Below, piece after piece: positions 44,346 to 56,600 of a DNA stretch of 64,000 bases (its first letter is position 1; each line of letters opens with the position of its first letter). Under the pieces are notes generated by a model. That model saw only the letters and a program-made list of their open reading frames with translations, was not told the DNA's origin and ran no database searches. Source of the DNA: Adiantum capillus-veneris (lineage: Eukaryota > Streptophyta > Polypodiopsida > Polypodiales > Pteridaceae); the NCBI GenBank assembly GCA_014529385.2, contig CM043960.1:117064043-117128042 (forward strand), read 5' to 3'. A program made the position numbers and the translations under genes.

Positions 44346-45210
44346 AAATGTAATCAATGTAATCGAGCAGCCGAACGTTTCTTTGTGGCATAGCCGGTTA
44401 GGACATATGTCCAAGAAGGGAATGGAAATCTTGTCTCGTTCTAGTTATTTGCCTGGCTTTTCATTTAATGATTTTGAATTCTGTGAACATTGTCTGTATG
44501 GTAAGCAAACACAGCAGCCACATAAGCATAGAAGCAGTAGAAGAGATACACAGTTGGCACTTGTTCATAGTGATTTGTGTGGACCTATGCCTAACCTATC
44601 TCTAGGGGGATCTTCTTACTTTATGACATTTATAGATGATTACTCGAGGAAAGTATGGGTTTACTTTCTCAAGCACAAGGATGAAGCGTTTAGTGTTTTC
44701 AAAACGTTTGTGACACTTGTGGAGAATCATAGTGGCAAGAAGCTTAAATGCTTACGCACTGACAATGGTGGAGAGTATGTTTCAAAGGCCTTTCAGGACT
44801 TTTGTGAGTCAAAAGGTATAAAACGTGAACTTACTGCTCCTTACAATCCTCCTCAAAATGGTGTTGCTGAGAGGATGAATAGGACCATACAAGAGAAGGT
44901 CAGAAGTATGTTGTCTAATGCACAGCTGCTAAATGGGTTTTGGGTTGAAGCTGTATCAACAGCTGTTCATCTTGTAAATAGATCTCCTAGCAAGGTTTTG
45001 CAGAAGGATTAAGTGCCAGAGATGGTATGGCCAGGCAAAATGCCCTCATACAAGCATCTCAGAGTCTTTGGTTGTGAGGCATATACTCACGTTCCAAAGG
45101 AATTTAGGAACAAACTTGAGCCAAAGAGTAGAAAGTGCATCTTCCTAGGCTATGGTAATTCTGGTGAGATGGGGTACAGACTTTGGGATCCCGAATCCAG
45201 AAAGCAATGA
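44272..45210 (+). pseudogene. Copia-1 integrase
   Basis: Zinc-binding region WHSRLGHMSKKGM...CEHCLYGK, then the catalytic core: VHSDLCGPM (first Asp), RTDNGGEY (second Asp), PQNGVAERMNR (Glu). All three acidic residues are kept. A TAA at 45010-45012 interrupts after SKVLQKD; the frame goes on at 45013 with FGCEAYTHVPKEFRNK and FLGYG. Another phase change follows near 45200. Confidence 0.93.
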
Positions 45211-45346
45211 TGTTCACTTTAATGAATCCAAATATCATTCTAAACCAGAGAGGGTTGAGGAGATTAGAAGAGTTGTCTTCCAAGAAGATGGACCTGCACG
45301 TGCAAGACAAAATGTCAGGGCTCAAGAGGAGCAAGGATAGGATAGA

Positions 45347-47020
45347 GTGGAACCACAGGTTGTGGCTAAGCCTGAGCCACCTATTGTGCGTAGATCTGGA
45401 CGTGTCATGCGACCTCCTGATAGGTTTGTTCCATCTATGAACTATGTCATGTTGACTGATTGCAATGAGCCTTCATGTTACAAGGAAGCAGTGCAAATGA
45501 AGGACTCCGGGAATCGGCAATTGGCCATGCAGTCAGAGGTGACAGCTCTGCATAAAAACCAGACATGGAAGCTACTTAAATTACCACGGGGCAAAAAGGC
45601 TCTACCTTGTAAATGGGTTTACAGGTATAAGATCAGCGCTCATGATAGTCAGCCAAAGTACAAAGCAAGGCTTGTTGCCAAGGGCTTTAAGCAAGAACAA
45701 GGCATTGACTTTGATGAAGTCTTCTCTCTGGTGGTCAAGATGACTACATTGAGATGCTTTCTTGCATTGGTTTCCATATTAGATTTGGTGTTGCACCAAA
45801 TGGATGTCAAGACAGCGTTCTTGCATGGTGATTTAGATGTGGAAATTTACATGCAGCAGCCAGAAGGGTTTGTTGAGAAAGGCAAGGAAGATTGGGTATG
45901 CCAGTTGTTAAAGAGTCTTTATGGCTTAAAACAATCACCGAGGGCATGGTACCATAAATTCCACAAGTTTATGCTTTCTCAAGGCTACAAACGTAGTGAG
46001 TTCGATCACTGTCTATATACAAAGAATGCTAAGGATGGCAGTTGGCTGATCCTTATTTTGTATGTGGATGACATGTTGATTGCTGGCAAGCACTTGGAAG
46101 AAATTTCAGCTTTGAAGTCAAAGATGGCAAAATCGTTTGACATGAAAGACATGGGTGAGGCAAGTCATATACTTGGTATGCGCATTGAGAGAGATAGATC
46201 AAAGAAGTTGATTTGGTTATCTCAAACAGAGTTTATTGACAAGGTTTTGCAACGTTTCAATATGGAGAAGGGAAAGGCACTGAGTGTTCCATTGCCACCA
46301 TATGTGAAACTTAGCAAACAAGATTGTCCTGTGTCTGAGGAAGAACAGGCTGAAATGGATAAGATTCCATATGCGTCTGCATTGGGTAGTTTGATGTATG
46401 CAATGATTGATACTCACCCAGACATTGCATTTGCAGTGGGAGTAGTAAGTCGATACATATCAAACCCAGGCAAGAAACATTGGGAGGCAGTGAAAGGAAT
46501 ATTGAGATACCTGAAAGCTACAAAGAGTATGCGTATATGCTATGGGAGTCAGGAGCTAAGTGTAAAGGGTTTTACAGACTCAGATTATGCAGGTGACTTA
46601 GACAACCGAAGGTCTACGTCAGGGTATGTCTTTACATTGGCTGGTGGAGCAGTATCATGGCGTTCTAGATTACAAGATTGTGTTACTCAGTCTACTACAG
46701 AGGCTGAATATGTTGAAGCATCAGAGGCATGCAAAGAATCAATTTGGCTTAATCGACTAGTAACAGATTTGGGAATCAAAGAAGAGATGCCTCTGTTATT
46801 TTGTGATAGTCAAAGTGCTATACAATTGGCTCGCAATCCAGTTTATCACTCAAAGACAAAGCATGTGGATGTGAAGTATCATTTCATCAGGGAAACGCTC
46901 GAGGATAAGCAACTTCAGCTTGTCAAAGTTCACACCATAGAAAATCCTGCTGATCTACTTACAAAAGGACTTCCCTCAAAGAGCTTTGCGCATTTTCGCA
47001 AGCAGATAGGTGTAGGGTAG
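45347..47020 (+). pseudogene. Copia-1 reverse transcriptase and RNase H
   Basis: A 557-codon open stretch. RT: ALPCKWVYRYK, YKARLVAKGF, QMDVKTAFLHGDL (first Asp), SLYGLKQSPRAWY, LYVDDMLIA (catalytic DD near codon 243). Then connection and RNase H with DSDYAGD, TEAEYVEAS and FCDSQSAIQLARNP, ending ENPADLLTKGL. All catalytic residues look preserved; inactivation is through upstream gag, protease and integrase damage. Confidence 0.95.
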
Positions 47021-47098
47021 TACATCACTTCTCTACATCTCTTGTATATTAGCTTGTATAGTAGCTTCTCTCACACTTAAAGTACCACATTGGACTTT

Positions 47099-47109
47099 AA
47101 GTGGGAGGT
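47099..47109 (+). promoter_or_regulatory. Copia-1 polypurine tract
   Basis: AAGTGGGAGGT directly before the 3' LTR; primer for plus-strand synthesis. Confidence 0.8.
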
Positions 47110-47301
47110 TGTTGGGGTATAAAGCCCAATGTGGTCGCCCAGGTAAGTGGGCGGGCCGCCAGGTATGTACACATATTCTTTTGTAAAAACCTAATAAGAA
47201 CTCACTATGCTCTACACATTACAGTAGAGCGAGTTCACCATATCGTCGTGCTCTTCTTCTCGCACTCTCTCTCGCATCGCACTTCCGCTTGTACTCCTTC
47301 A
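47110..47301 (+). mobile_element. Copia-1 3' LTR
   Basis: 192 bp; differs from the 5' LTR by 2 extra bases in the CCTAATAAGAACTC region and a few substitutions. Confidence 0.93.
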
Positions 47302-47626
47302 TCTGTTTCTCGTGTATTTCTTGTATACCCATTTTTGCACCTGAGAAGGTCTAATTCTATGATGGTCTACAAATCTCATCATTGGTTCTCCTCGTCCTAC
47401 TCGATATACCTCCTCTAGCCTTCGGTAGTGGACGGTCCCTCTCCCAGAGGTGCCCCTAAGCCATAATTTCTGATGGTTTTTGCAAGAGGTGGTTCATCTC
47501 TTCGAACTCGTTCTATGGGTTGTCTTCCAGGCTCTGTCGACTCTTGAGTTTTTGGCTTACTCTCACCTTGATACCGGTCACAAATGAACTTTGATATGCA
47601 TTCACAAGGGGGAGACCAGGGATCAA
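47302..47626 (-). pseudogene. Gypsy gag N-terminal part, inverted
   Basis: On the minus strand the region reads CDRYQGESKPKTQESTE, RQPIERVRRDEPPLAKTIRN, then after a phase change near 47420 EPMMRFVDHHRIRPSQVQKW, and joins DPRDHVAAF across Copia-1. So gag spans 47.6 to 40.0 kb. The strand switch to protease occurs close to 47600. Confidence 0.75.
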
Positions 47627-47627
47627 T

Positions 47628-48296
47628 TAGTTTGGGGCACAGCCAACCAGACTCGCTAAAAACTCTACCCTCTTACCTAGGGAGTATGAAGCTAAGTCTG
47701 AGGTGAGAGCAATCCCATCTCAAACACTTTTTTCCAACAGAGTGATGGACTCACAAGGGTGGATTGAGTTATTGTCCACCCCTATGGCATGCACAATCAC
47801 ATTATCCAAACTCCAGAGGTTACGACCAAACATGTGGACCACCATAGGCAAATGCTTAGAAAAATTTGGAGTAAAAGACCCCACCTCGAAGCTTCAGGAA
47901 GGGATCAGAGAATTGGACAAGGCTCAACTAAACACTAGGCCAGTACCTTTAAACAAGGTTGGAGAATACTGTGAGGGAGAACATGGAAATACCACACTAC
48001 CAGTAGAATTTCAAGGAGTAGTTTCCAAAGCTATTCTTGACAGTGGAGCAGGAGTCGCTATCGCCACCAAGGAAATCTAGAAAAAACGGGGAAAACCGGC
48101 TTTGAGAGCTACCAGAATGAAATTGCAACTGGTAGATGGGTTCATGGAAAAGCCTCTAGGACTTTTAGAAAAAGTAATTGTCACCTCGTGCGGAATCGAG
48201 TATGAGTATACATTTGCAATAGTTGATTTCGACAAAAAGAACAATTACGAGATCATCTTGGGAAGACCATTCATGAGGCAATTAAAGATGGTCTAG
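47628..48296 (+). pseudogene. Gypsy protease
   Basis: Frame FGAQPTRLAKNSTLLPREYE, then SNRVMDSQGWIELLSTP, to the catalytic AILDSGAGVAIATKE. A TAG at 48078-48080 interrupts. The same protein continues with LQLVDGFMEKPLG and IILGRPFMRQ, the retropepsin C-terminal ILG motif. It lies where gag-pol should follow gag; gag itself is on the other strand. Confidence 0.85.
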
Positions 48297-48607
48297 GATT
48301 GGGGTTACGACCACATATACCTCAGACATGGCGAGACTACAACCAAAATATACTTAAAAGACCATAGTTACAAAGATGTGAACCAGACATCAGTGGAAGA
48401 ATTTGATTCAGCTACATTGGTAGGGTCCGAACTCCCAGCATGGTTAGGGCAAAAAAAATAGCTTGGATGTGCGGAGCTTCACATTGTGGGAGCTTAAAAA
48501 GAGAGGAATGCATCTTAGAAAGAGCTATTGAGGACAAGGATTACATTTTGAAATCTTTTCCCGAAGATGCCTTAGAACCTCTGTAATGGGAAAACATACT
48601 AGCAACA

Positions 48608-49411
48608 TTGGATGTCTGTACCATTAAAGATAGCCCAACGACAAAATTTTACGTTAAGGATGGCTATGATGTGCTACCCTATTACATGGTAAGCCTTATA
48701 CCATCAGGAGATGAGAATGTAGACCCACCAGAACAAGAAGAGTTTTATGACTCCTTTGAGCATCTGGAGTTAAATAATGATGCAGATAACGAGTGTTCAG
48801 ACAGCTCAAGCGAGCGTGGGGAGAAAACAGCGAATATCAAGTTTTATGATTTTGCAAATCAACACCCTAGACGCCAGGAACGGTATAGGAAAAAAAGAGT
48901 AGAAAATAAAATTAGAGAGAACCTGATGCCCATGATAAAAGATAAAAATCACTATCTAATGCTTGTCAAGGTAGAGGATTGTGTAAAAGACCAAATATCA
49001 GGAAGATTCTCAAGAGTTCGAAGGGAAAGGACGCGTGAGGAAATAAAACAAGTACGGAAGACTAAAACAGAAACAAAATCAAAAAAATCTCAACAATCAA
49101 AACGGGAAAAAACAAAAGACCTAGAGTGGACCAAAATGGAGCGTAAAAAGAAATACCAAGAACTAAAACGGTCGTTACGAGAGGTATGGACTACTGAGGG
49201 AGAAAGTGATGGTAAGGAGGAGTCAGAAAAAGAAAACATGTATGTACCATCCCACTATCGAAAATTCACCATACAGGACAGAAAAATCATAATGACACCA
49301 CCAATCAAGGAAAGAATAAATCAAAAATCTTGCGATGGGCCGGAAAATGCAAAACGGATAGACCTCGATGCGCCAGGCGAAGACCCTCAGCTTGTCTATA
49401 TAGCAAATTGA
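48608..49411 (+). pseudogene. Gypsy protease-RT spacer, charged
   Basis: 267 codons: an acidic start (EQEEFYDSFEHLELNNDAD), then a long Lys/Arg/Glu-rich probable coiled coil (about 48880-49200), ending with YVPSHYRKFTIQDRKIIM. It has no recognised domain and lies between protease and RT in one direction. A one-base phase change near 49405 joins it to RT. Confidence 0.65.
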
Positions 49412-50427
49412 TTTAGAGCCTGAAGAAGAAGAACTGCTAACACAACTTCTCAATAAGTATAAATATGTGTTTGCATGGTCCTACAAAGACCTCAAAGGAG
49501 TTGATCCATCGATATGCCAACATACAGTTCCGTTGAAATCAGATGCCAAACCTAGCAAACAGCGTCCTTACACATATAATGACACATTTGCTAAACGAGT
49601 CAAAGAGAAGATTGACAAGCTGATGGATGCTAAATTCATCTATGAAATTGAACATATAGATTGTGTGTCACCCATTGTGGTTGTCCCCAAAAAGAACGAA
49701 AAGCTGTGTGTATGTGTGTGTAAACCTCAAAAAAGTAAACGCATCCATAATAAGGGATAATTATCCCTTGCCGATCACAGAACATGTGCTTGAGAGGGTT
49801 GCAGGGAAACGGGCTTATTCCTTTTTAGATGGTTTTTCAGGGTATAACCAATTGGCAATTGCAATAGAAGATCAACACAAAATAGCATTTGCCACAGAAT
49901 GGGGAATATACGCGTACAGAGTTATGCCTTTTGTCTTAACCAATGCCCTAGCTACCTTCCAAAGGTTAATGACTCATGCGTTCAAAGAATACCTAAGAAT
50001 ATTCTTAGAAATATATATGGATGATCTCTGTGTCCACTCTCTTCTACGAGAAGAACATATTGACCATTTACAAAAGGTATTTGAGAAATGCAGAACATAT
50101 GGAATCTGTCTCAACCCAGAAAAGTGCATTTTTATCGTTAGGCAAGGCTGCATCTTAGGACATATTGTCTCAAGAAATGACATAACCACTGACCTAGACA
50201 AAATAAGAGTCATAGCAGACTTGCCCAGGCCTACTAATGCCAAACAATTACAATCCTTCATGGGACACTGCGGATATTATCGAAGATTCATATATACGTA
50301 TGCAGTCATTGCACAACCTCTGTATCGTTTATTAGTCAGTTTCGACTGGACTGAGGAGTGTGAAACTTCATTCCAAAAGCTTAAGGAAAACCTTGTATCA
50401 GCACCTGTACTCAAAGCACCATATTGA
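49406..50427 (+). pseudogene. Ty3/Gypsy reverse transcriptase, Tat/Athila-like
   Basis: Starts QIDLEPEEEELLTQLLNKYK and FAWSYKDLKGVDP, a classic OTA-clade opening. A phase change near 49710 (a short GTGT repeat) joins VNLKKVNASIIRDNYPLP, FLDGFSGYNQLAIA, MPFVLTNALATFQRLM and EIYMDDLCVHS (YMDD catalytic pair kept). The palm-thumb continues to LKAPY. The usual F(G/L)L.NAPATFQ has Val/Ala changes. A TGA at 50425 separates RNase H. Confidence 0.93.
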
Positions 50428-50870
50428 GAAAAGATATTCCATGTTCACATTGATGCATCTGCATACGCAATTGGGAGTATTCTGGCTCAACCTGGAGACG
50501 GAACAATGGATTTTCCAGTTTGTTATGCAAGCCGACAGCTAAATAGTGCAGAAAAGAACTACACAACCACTGAAAGAAAGGGATTAGGAATGATTTATGT
50601 TGTAAAGAAATTTCGGCTTTACTTGCTCGCAAACAAATTTGTGTTCTTCACAGATCATCAAGCTCCTTTGTATCTAGTAAATAAACCATGCAATACTGGA
50701 AGAATTGTACGCTAGTTTATTATATTGCTAGATTTTGACTTCACAGTGGTAGTAAAAAAGGATAAAACTCATCTACGGGCGGATCATCTTTCAAGGCTGC
50801 AAAACGGGGAACCTCCTGAAGGAGTGATGATTATCTTTTCAATATTGAAATGATACCTAAATGGTCTCAG
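50428..50870 (+). pseudogene. Gypsy RNase H
   Basis: In the same frame after the TGA: EKIFHVHIDASAYAIGSIL, PVCYASRQLNSAEKNY, TTERKGLGMIYVVKKFR, FFTDHQAPLYLVNKP, and after a TAG near 50713 FTVVVKKDKTHLRADHLSRL. Catalytic Asp (HIDAS), Glu (TERKGL) and Asp (FTDH) are present. Confidence 0.9.
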
Positions 50871-51140
50871 GAAATTGTTAGCATTCTTTCCTTTGGAGGT
50901 AGATTTGATAACAAGGAAGACAGATCCAAACAACAAATATTTTGACAAACAAAAAACTTCCTGTTGATTGCAAGACGACTGTACCATCTAGGCTCGGAAC
51001 AAATTCTACGATTATGTATAAATCTAGAGGAATTCGAGTGTTATCTTGAAGAAGAACACGTCTAGGATTGTGCATTTCATTGTTCAACAATGAAAATACA
51101 CTAAAGACTGAAACAATTAGGGGTTTATTGGCCAACTATG
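50871..51140 (+). pseudogene. Gypsy integrase N-terminal start, interrupted by Copia-2
   Basis: Reads ARRLYHLGSEQILRLCI, LEEFECYLEEEHV and FHCSTMKIH...YWPTM with stops. The sentence resumes at 56685 as MYADTHAYVNNCTICSAK. CTATG at 51136-51140 is the target duplication. Confidence 0.85.
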
Positions 51141-51833
51141 TGTTAAGTATGGAGCCTGATTTACCCTTGTAATTTTCTGTGGTAAAAGCGCACATTTGTA
51201 AGGCCCCCATTATGAGGAGAAGCCATCGTGCGTGAAGGAAAATCACTCACCAGAAACCAAAATTTTCACTGCCAAGAATCAGGGGCAACTTTAAAGGCCT
51301 CGGGGGTGGAGGCCCCCGAGAATTTTTTTTCGCCGGAATATTCTTTTTCGCCGGAATATTATGGCCGGACGGCGGCTGGAAAGTGGTTGGAAAACAACCG
51401 GTCGGTTGGCCGGTGGCCGGTAGTCAATGGCCGGTGGTCGGAAGTCAATGGTCGGTGGCCGGTGGTCGGAAGTCAATGGTCGGTGGCCGGTGGCCGAATT
51501 CAAAAGCGGACTTGTCTTCTCAAGGGCGGCCACACATGGGCGGATTGGAGGGTCCGATTTGGACTTATTCGCACAAGGGCGGCTACACATGGCTGTCTCT
51601 CATAAGAGAGGGCAGCCCTTTTGGCCTATAAAAGGAGGCCATTTCTACACACATTTCATAGTGTGAAGTTGATGCAACAAGGTGAGTGTGAGGTGGTGAG
51701 AGTGAAGCAAGGCGGGAGCTCCATTAAGGGTATAATCCCTTTGTAAATTACTTCTTGTTTTGAAGTACTAAAGCCATTGAGTGGCTGCTTTCCCATGGAC
51801 GTAGCCCACATTGGGTGAACCACGTATATCGTG

Positions 51834-51870
<37 letters not shown>

Positions 51871-51954
51871 CTATAATCTCGTGTATGTAAATCTGTCTCT
51901 CTCCATTAAGTAATCTACTCAATTATCTATTTAGCTACGTCTTATTTCCTAACA
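51141..51954 (+). mobile_element. Copia-2 5' LTR
   Basis: TGTTAAGTATGG...CCTAACA. It contains a GGCCGGTGGTCGGAAGTCAA minisatellite (about 51400-51490), a TATA box (CTATAAAAG near 51626) set in a GGCCT..AGGCC palindrome, and a TC tract (51838-51868). It has about 100 bp (near 51500-51605) that the 3' LTR lacks. Confidence 0.95.
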
Positions 51955-51956
51955 AC

Positions 51957-51968
51957 TGGTATCAGAGC
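51957..51968 (+). promoter_or_regulatory. Copia-2 primer-binding site
   Basis: TGGTATCAGAGC two bases after the LTR end. Confidence 0.95.
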
Positions 51969-52027
51969 AAGGTTTTCTCGTAGCTAAATTATCTCAAGGA
52001 AAGGATTCCTTGAATTGAGTGGGAGTT

Positions 52028-55000
52028 ATGGCGGAGGAAGGGAAGCTCAAGATTGAGAAGTTCAACGGCAAAAACTACCAACATTGGAAGATGCAGATTG
52101 AAGACTATCTCTACCAGAAGGACCTCTATTTGCCACTAGGCGGTCTTGCGAAGAAGCCCGGAACAATGGCAGATGAAGCATGGATTGTCCTTGATCGAAA
52201 GGCACTGGGAACAATCCGGTTAAGCTTGGCGTCAACGGTGGCCTTCAATGTTTCGGAGATGAAGACCACGGAGGACTTGATGAAGTCACTTGACGACTTC
52301 TACGAGAAACCATCAGCATCCAATAAGGTATTTCTTATGCAGCGCTTGTTCAATCTAAAGATGGCAGAGAATGGTTCAGTTGCAGAACACCTAAATGACT
52401 TTAACACAAACATAAGTCAACTTCGATCAGTGAAAATCAATTTCGATGACGAAGTACGAGCTCTCCTTATACTATCATCTCTACCAGATAGTTGGGACAG
52501 CCTTGTGATGGCTGTAAGTAATTCTATCTCTGGCACAAATACTCTTAAGTTTGATGATGTTGTGGGTGTTCTCCTAAGCGAGGAAATGCGAAGGAGAAGC
52601 ACAGGAGAATCATCAAGTGCTGCACTATCAGTGGAAACAAGAGGAAGGCCTAAGGAGAGGTTCAAAAACCAAAAGGTTCGTGATCGCTCAAGGCGGAGCA
52701 AGTCACGCACAAAGTCAGTTCTTGAATGTTGGAACTGCGGCAAGAAAGGCCACGTCAAGAGGGATTGCTGGTCCAAGAAGAAGAAGGAGACAGAGTCTCA
52801 AGACAACAAGCCAACATCGGAGGCCAATGTGGCAGGTAAAGTAGAGCAAGATGCTCTAATTCTCTCATTAGACAATGTGTCTAATTCCTGGATAGTAGAT
52901 TCCGGGGCTTCATTCCATGCGACACCACGCAAGCAACATTTCCAAGACTACACTAAAGGTAATTTTGGGTATGTATACTTGGGAGATGATGAAGCTTGTG
53001 AGATTGTCGGCAAAGGTACAGTTTCTGTCAAAACTGCTAACGGAAATGAATGGAAGCTTAAAGATGTTAGGCATGTTCCTTCTCTTCGCAAAAATTTGAT
53101 CTCTACAGGACAATTGGACGATGAAGGTCACAACATTGCATTCGGAAACAAACGGTGGAAGATCTCAAAGGGATCTTTGGTGGTTGCCAAGGGTGAAAAA
53201 GTCGGTACACTTTACTTGTGTACTGTTAGCACGCAACCTTCAGCTTGTGCAACAACTACAGAAGTTGACAGTGCGGTGTGGCACTATCGACTTGGGCATA
53301 TGAGTGCCAAAGGAATGCAAATCCTTCAAACAAAGAAGCTTCTACCAGGTTTGAAAGAAGTGGACTTAGAGTTCTGTGAAGATTGTGTTTATGGCAAACA
53401 AAAGAGGGTAAAATTTCAAAAATCAGGAAATGAAAGAAAAAATAAAAAACTTGAGTTGGTTCATTCTGATGTTTGGCGTCCTGCAAGTACACCATCACTT
53501 GGTGGCTCATTGTACTATGTAACATTCATAGACGATGCGACTAGAAAAACATGGGTTTATTTCATGAAGAATAAATCCGATGTATTTTCCATATTTCAAA
53601 GGTGGAAAGCCTTTGTGGAGAATGAAACAGGTACCAAGGTTAAATGCCTCAGATCTGACAATGGAGGCGAATATTGCAGCCAAGCTTTTGAAAGCTTTTG
53701 TGCTAGCAATGGCATTCGGAGGGAAAGGACAACCCCAAGGACACCTCAACAAAATGGGATTTCGGAAAGGATGAACAGGACAATCATGGAACGAGTACGA
53801 AGCATGCGGCTACATGCAGGCCTACCGCTTGAGCTTTGGGCGGAAGCTGTAAGTACGTCTGTGTACTTAATCAATCGGTCACCCTCAACGGCATTGGATG
53901 GGGGAGTTCCAGAAGAGGCATGGAGAGGTAAACCGGTGAATTATGCATTTCTCAAAGTGTTTGGTTGTGAGGCTTTCATGCACATAGATAGAAGCCTAAG
54001 ATCAAAGTTAGATGCAAATTCCAAAAAGTGTTTCTTCATTGGCTATGGAGAAGGAGACTTTGGGTATCGCCTATGGAATCCTGAAGATGGTAAAATCTTA
54101 AGGAGTAGGGATGTAATTTTTAACGAACAAAATATGTACAAAGATTACTTGGAAAGAAAACAAACAAAAGAAACAGGTGATGAGTACATGGAGCTTGAGG
54201 ACGGTGAAGACTCAAGGACTGCAAACGGTGACAATGTGCAACAACGTCAACCAAATGAGGAGCCTCAACCTATTCCCCGAAGATCTACAAGAGCAAGTAG
54301 ACCTCCAGAAAGGTTTGTTCCTTCCTTCAACCATCTCTTGATCTCAGATTCTGGAGAGCCGGAATCATATGAAGAAGCTATGCAACATGAATCCAAAGAA
54401 GAATGGACGAAGAGCATGCAAGTGGAGATGGACTCACTATATCACAACCAAACATGGGAGTTGGTTGAGTTGCCTAAAGATAAGCGGGCACTTCAAAACA
54501 AATGGGTGTACAAGATAACGGAAGAAGAAGGTGGGAAGAAAAGGTACAAGTCTAGGCTTGTGGTAAAAGGTTTTTCTCAAAAGAAAGGTATTGACTTCAA
54601 TGAAATATTTTCTCCTGTTGTAAAAATGAACTCAATTAGGCTTGTCTTAAGCCTTGTGGCTGCTCATGATCTAAATCTCGAGCAAATGGATGTAAATACG
54701 GCATTCCCTCACGGTGACTTAGAGGAGGAAATCTACATGCTTCAACCAAAGGGGTATGAAGTAAAAGGTAATGAGAAAATGGTTTGCAGATTAAAGAAGA
54801 GCTTGTATGGTTTAAAGCAAGCATAAAGACAATGGTACTTGAAGTTTGATCGATGGATGTTGGATCATGGATTCACAAGATGCAACTCGGATCACTGCGT
54901 CTACACGAAGAATTTGGGAGATGGGAAATTCATCATCCTAATATTGTATGTTGATGACATGTTGATTGCAAGTGCTAACATGCAAGACATCAAAGACCTA

Positions 55001-55909
55001 AAAGAGGAGCTGTCCATATCTTTTTCAATGAAAGATTTAGGTGCTGCAAAGAGGATACTTGGTATGAAAATATCAAGGGACAGGACGAAGAAGACAATAA
55101 AGCTATCTCAAGAAGATTACATCAAGAAGGTACTAGAAAGGTTTGCAATGCAAAATGCAAAACCAGTTTCTACACCTTTGGCTGGTCATTTTAAACTAAC
55201 AAAGGATATGTGTCCAAAGACACAAGATGAGATAGCCTATATGTCTAAAGTTCCATATGCTGCAGCGGTAGGTTCTCTAATGTATGCTATGGTCTAGACA
55301 AGGCCAGACATTGCACATGCAGTGGGAGTTGTGAGTAGGTTCATGGACAACCCAGGTAAAGAGCATTGGCAAGCTGTGAAGTGGATACTTAGGTATCTAA
55401 AAGGGACAACAACAAATGCTTTGTATTTTGGAGGAACTGATATTTTTCTAGAAGGGTATGCTGATGCAGATATGGCAGGTGACAAAGATACTTGAAGGAG
55501 CACTACTGGCTATGTGTTCACGGTTGGAGGCACAGCAGTAAGCTGGGCTTCAAAGCTGCAGAAAGTGGTTTCACTTTCTACCACGGAAGCAGAGTATGTA
55601 GCAATGACGGAGGCAAGCAAAGAAATTCTGTGGCTTCACAGATTCTTAGAAGAGCTTGGATTCAAACAAGACAATTGTGTCTTGTACAGTGATAGCCAAA
55701 GCGCTATCCATCTTGCGAAGAACTCAGCCTTTCATTCAAGGACAAAGCACATTGAGGTGAGATATCACTTCATACGCACTCTTTTGGAAGAGGGACAACT
55801 AAAGCTAGGAAAGGTGCATACAAGTGAAAATCCTGCAGACATGTTTACAAAGGTGGTCAACAAGGAGAAGTTGAGCTTTTGCTCATCTTCAATCGGCATT
55901 CAAGGATAA
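52028..55909 (+). pseudogene. Copia-2 gag-pol polyprotein
   Basis: ATG 52028 (MAEEGKLKIEKFNGKNYQHW), about 1,290 codons. Order: gag helices with AEHLNDFNTNISQLRSV; zinc knuckle CWNCGKKGHVKRDC (near 52730); protease with IVDSGASFHATP (DSG intact); integrase HYRLGHMSAKGMQ...CEDCVYGK with VHSDVW, RSDNGGEY and PQQNGISERMNR; RT with QMDVNTAFPHGDL, SLYGLKQA, LYVDDMLIA; RNase H to [10 protein letters not shown]. Stops: TAA at 54824, TAG at 55295-55297, TGA at 55493-55495. The A(F/W)LHGDL motif has Pro for Leu. Few lesions imply a young copy. Same family as the fragment at 12658. Confidence 0.96.
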
Positions 55910-55958
55910 GAAGCCAGAATGGAAAGCAGTCACAGGTTTGGTTTGGAGATCAGTCTCC

Positions 55959-55969
55959 AAGTGGGAGAT
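55959..55969 (+). promoter_or_regulatory. Copia-2 polypurine tract
   Basis: AAGTGGGAGAT immediately before the 3' LTR. Confidence 0.8.
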
Positions 55970-56561
55970 TGTTAAGTATGGAGCCTGATTTACCCTTGTA
56001 ATTTTCTGTGGTAAAAGCGCACATTTGTAAGGCCCCCATTATGAGGAGAAGCCATCGTGTGTGAAGGAAAATCACTCACCGGAAACCAAAATTTTCACGG
56101 ACAAGAATTAGGGGCAACTTTAAAGGCCTCGGGGGTGGAGGCCCCCGAGACTTTTTTTTCGCCGGAATATTATGGCCGGACGGCGGCTGGAAAGTGGTCG
56201 GAAAACAACCGGTCAGTTGGCCGGTGGTTGGTAGTCAATGGCCGGTGGTCGGAAGTCAATGGTCGGTGGCCGGTGGTCGAAAGTCAATGGCCGGTGGCCG
56301 GTGGCCGAATTCAATGGCCGGTGGCCGAATTCAGAGAGGGCAGCCCTTTTGGCCTATAAAAGGAGGCCATTTCTACACACATTTCATAGTGTGAAGTTGA
56401 TGCAACAAGGTGAGTGTGAGGTGGTGAGAGTGAAGCAAGGCGGGATCTCCATTAAGGGTATAATCCCTTTGTAAATTACTTCTTGTTTTGAAGTACTAAA
56501 GCCATTGAGTGGTTGCTTTCCCGTGGACGTAGCCCACATTGGGTGAACCACGTATATCGTG

Positions 56562-56600
<39 letters not shown>

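Larger units (their letters stand above)
41833..47301 (+). mobile_element. Copia-1 LTR retrotransposon, complete but decayed
   Basis: Both LTRs, primer site, gag-pol and polypurine tract are present. Flanking 5-bp repeats TTTGT (41828-41832) and TCTGT (47302-47306) form a target duplication with one change. Removing the element rejoins the minus-strand gag in frame (YTRNK-DPRDH). The 190/192-bp LTRs differ by an indel of 2 bp and a few substitutions, so insertion is fairly recent. Confidence 0.95.
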
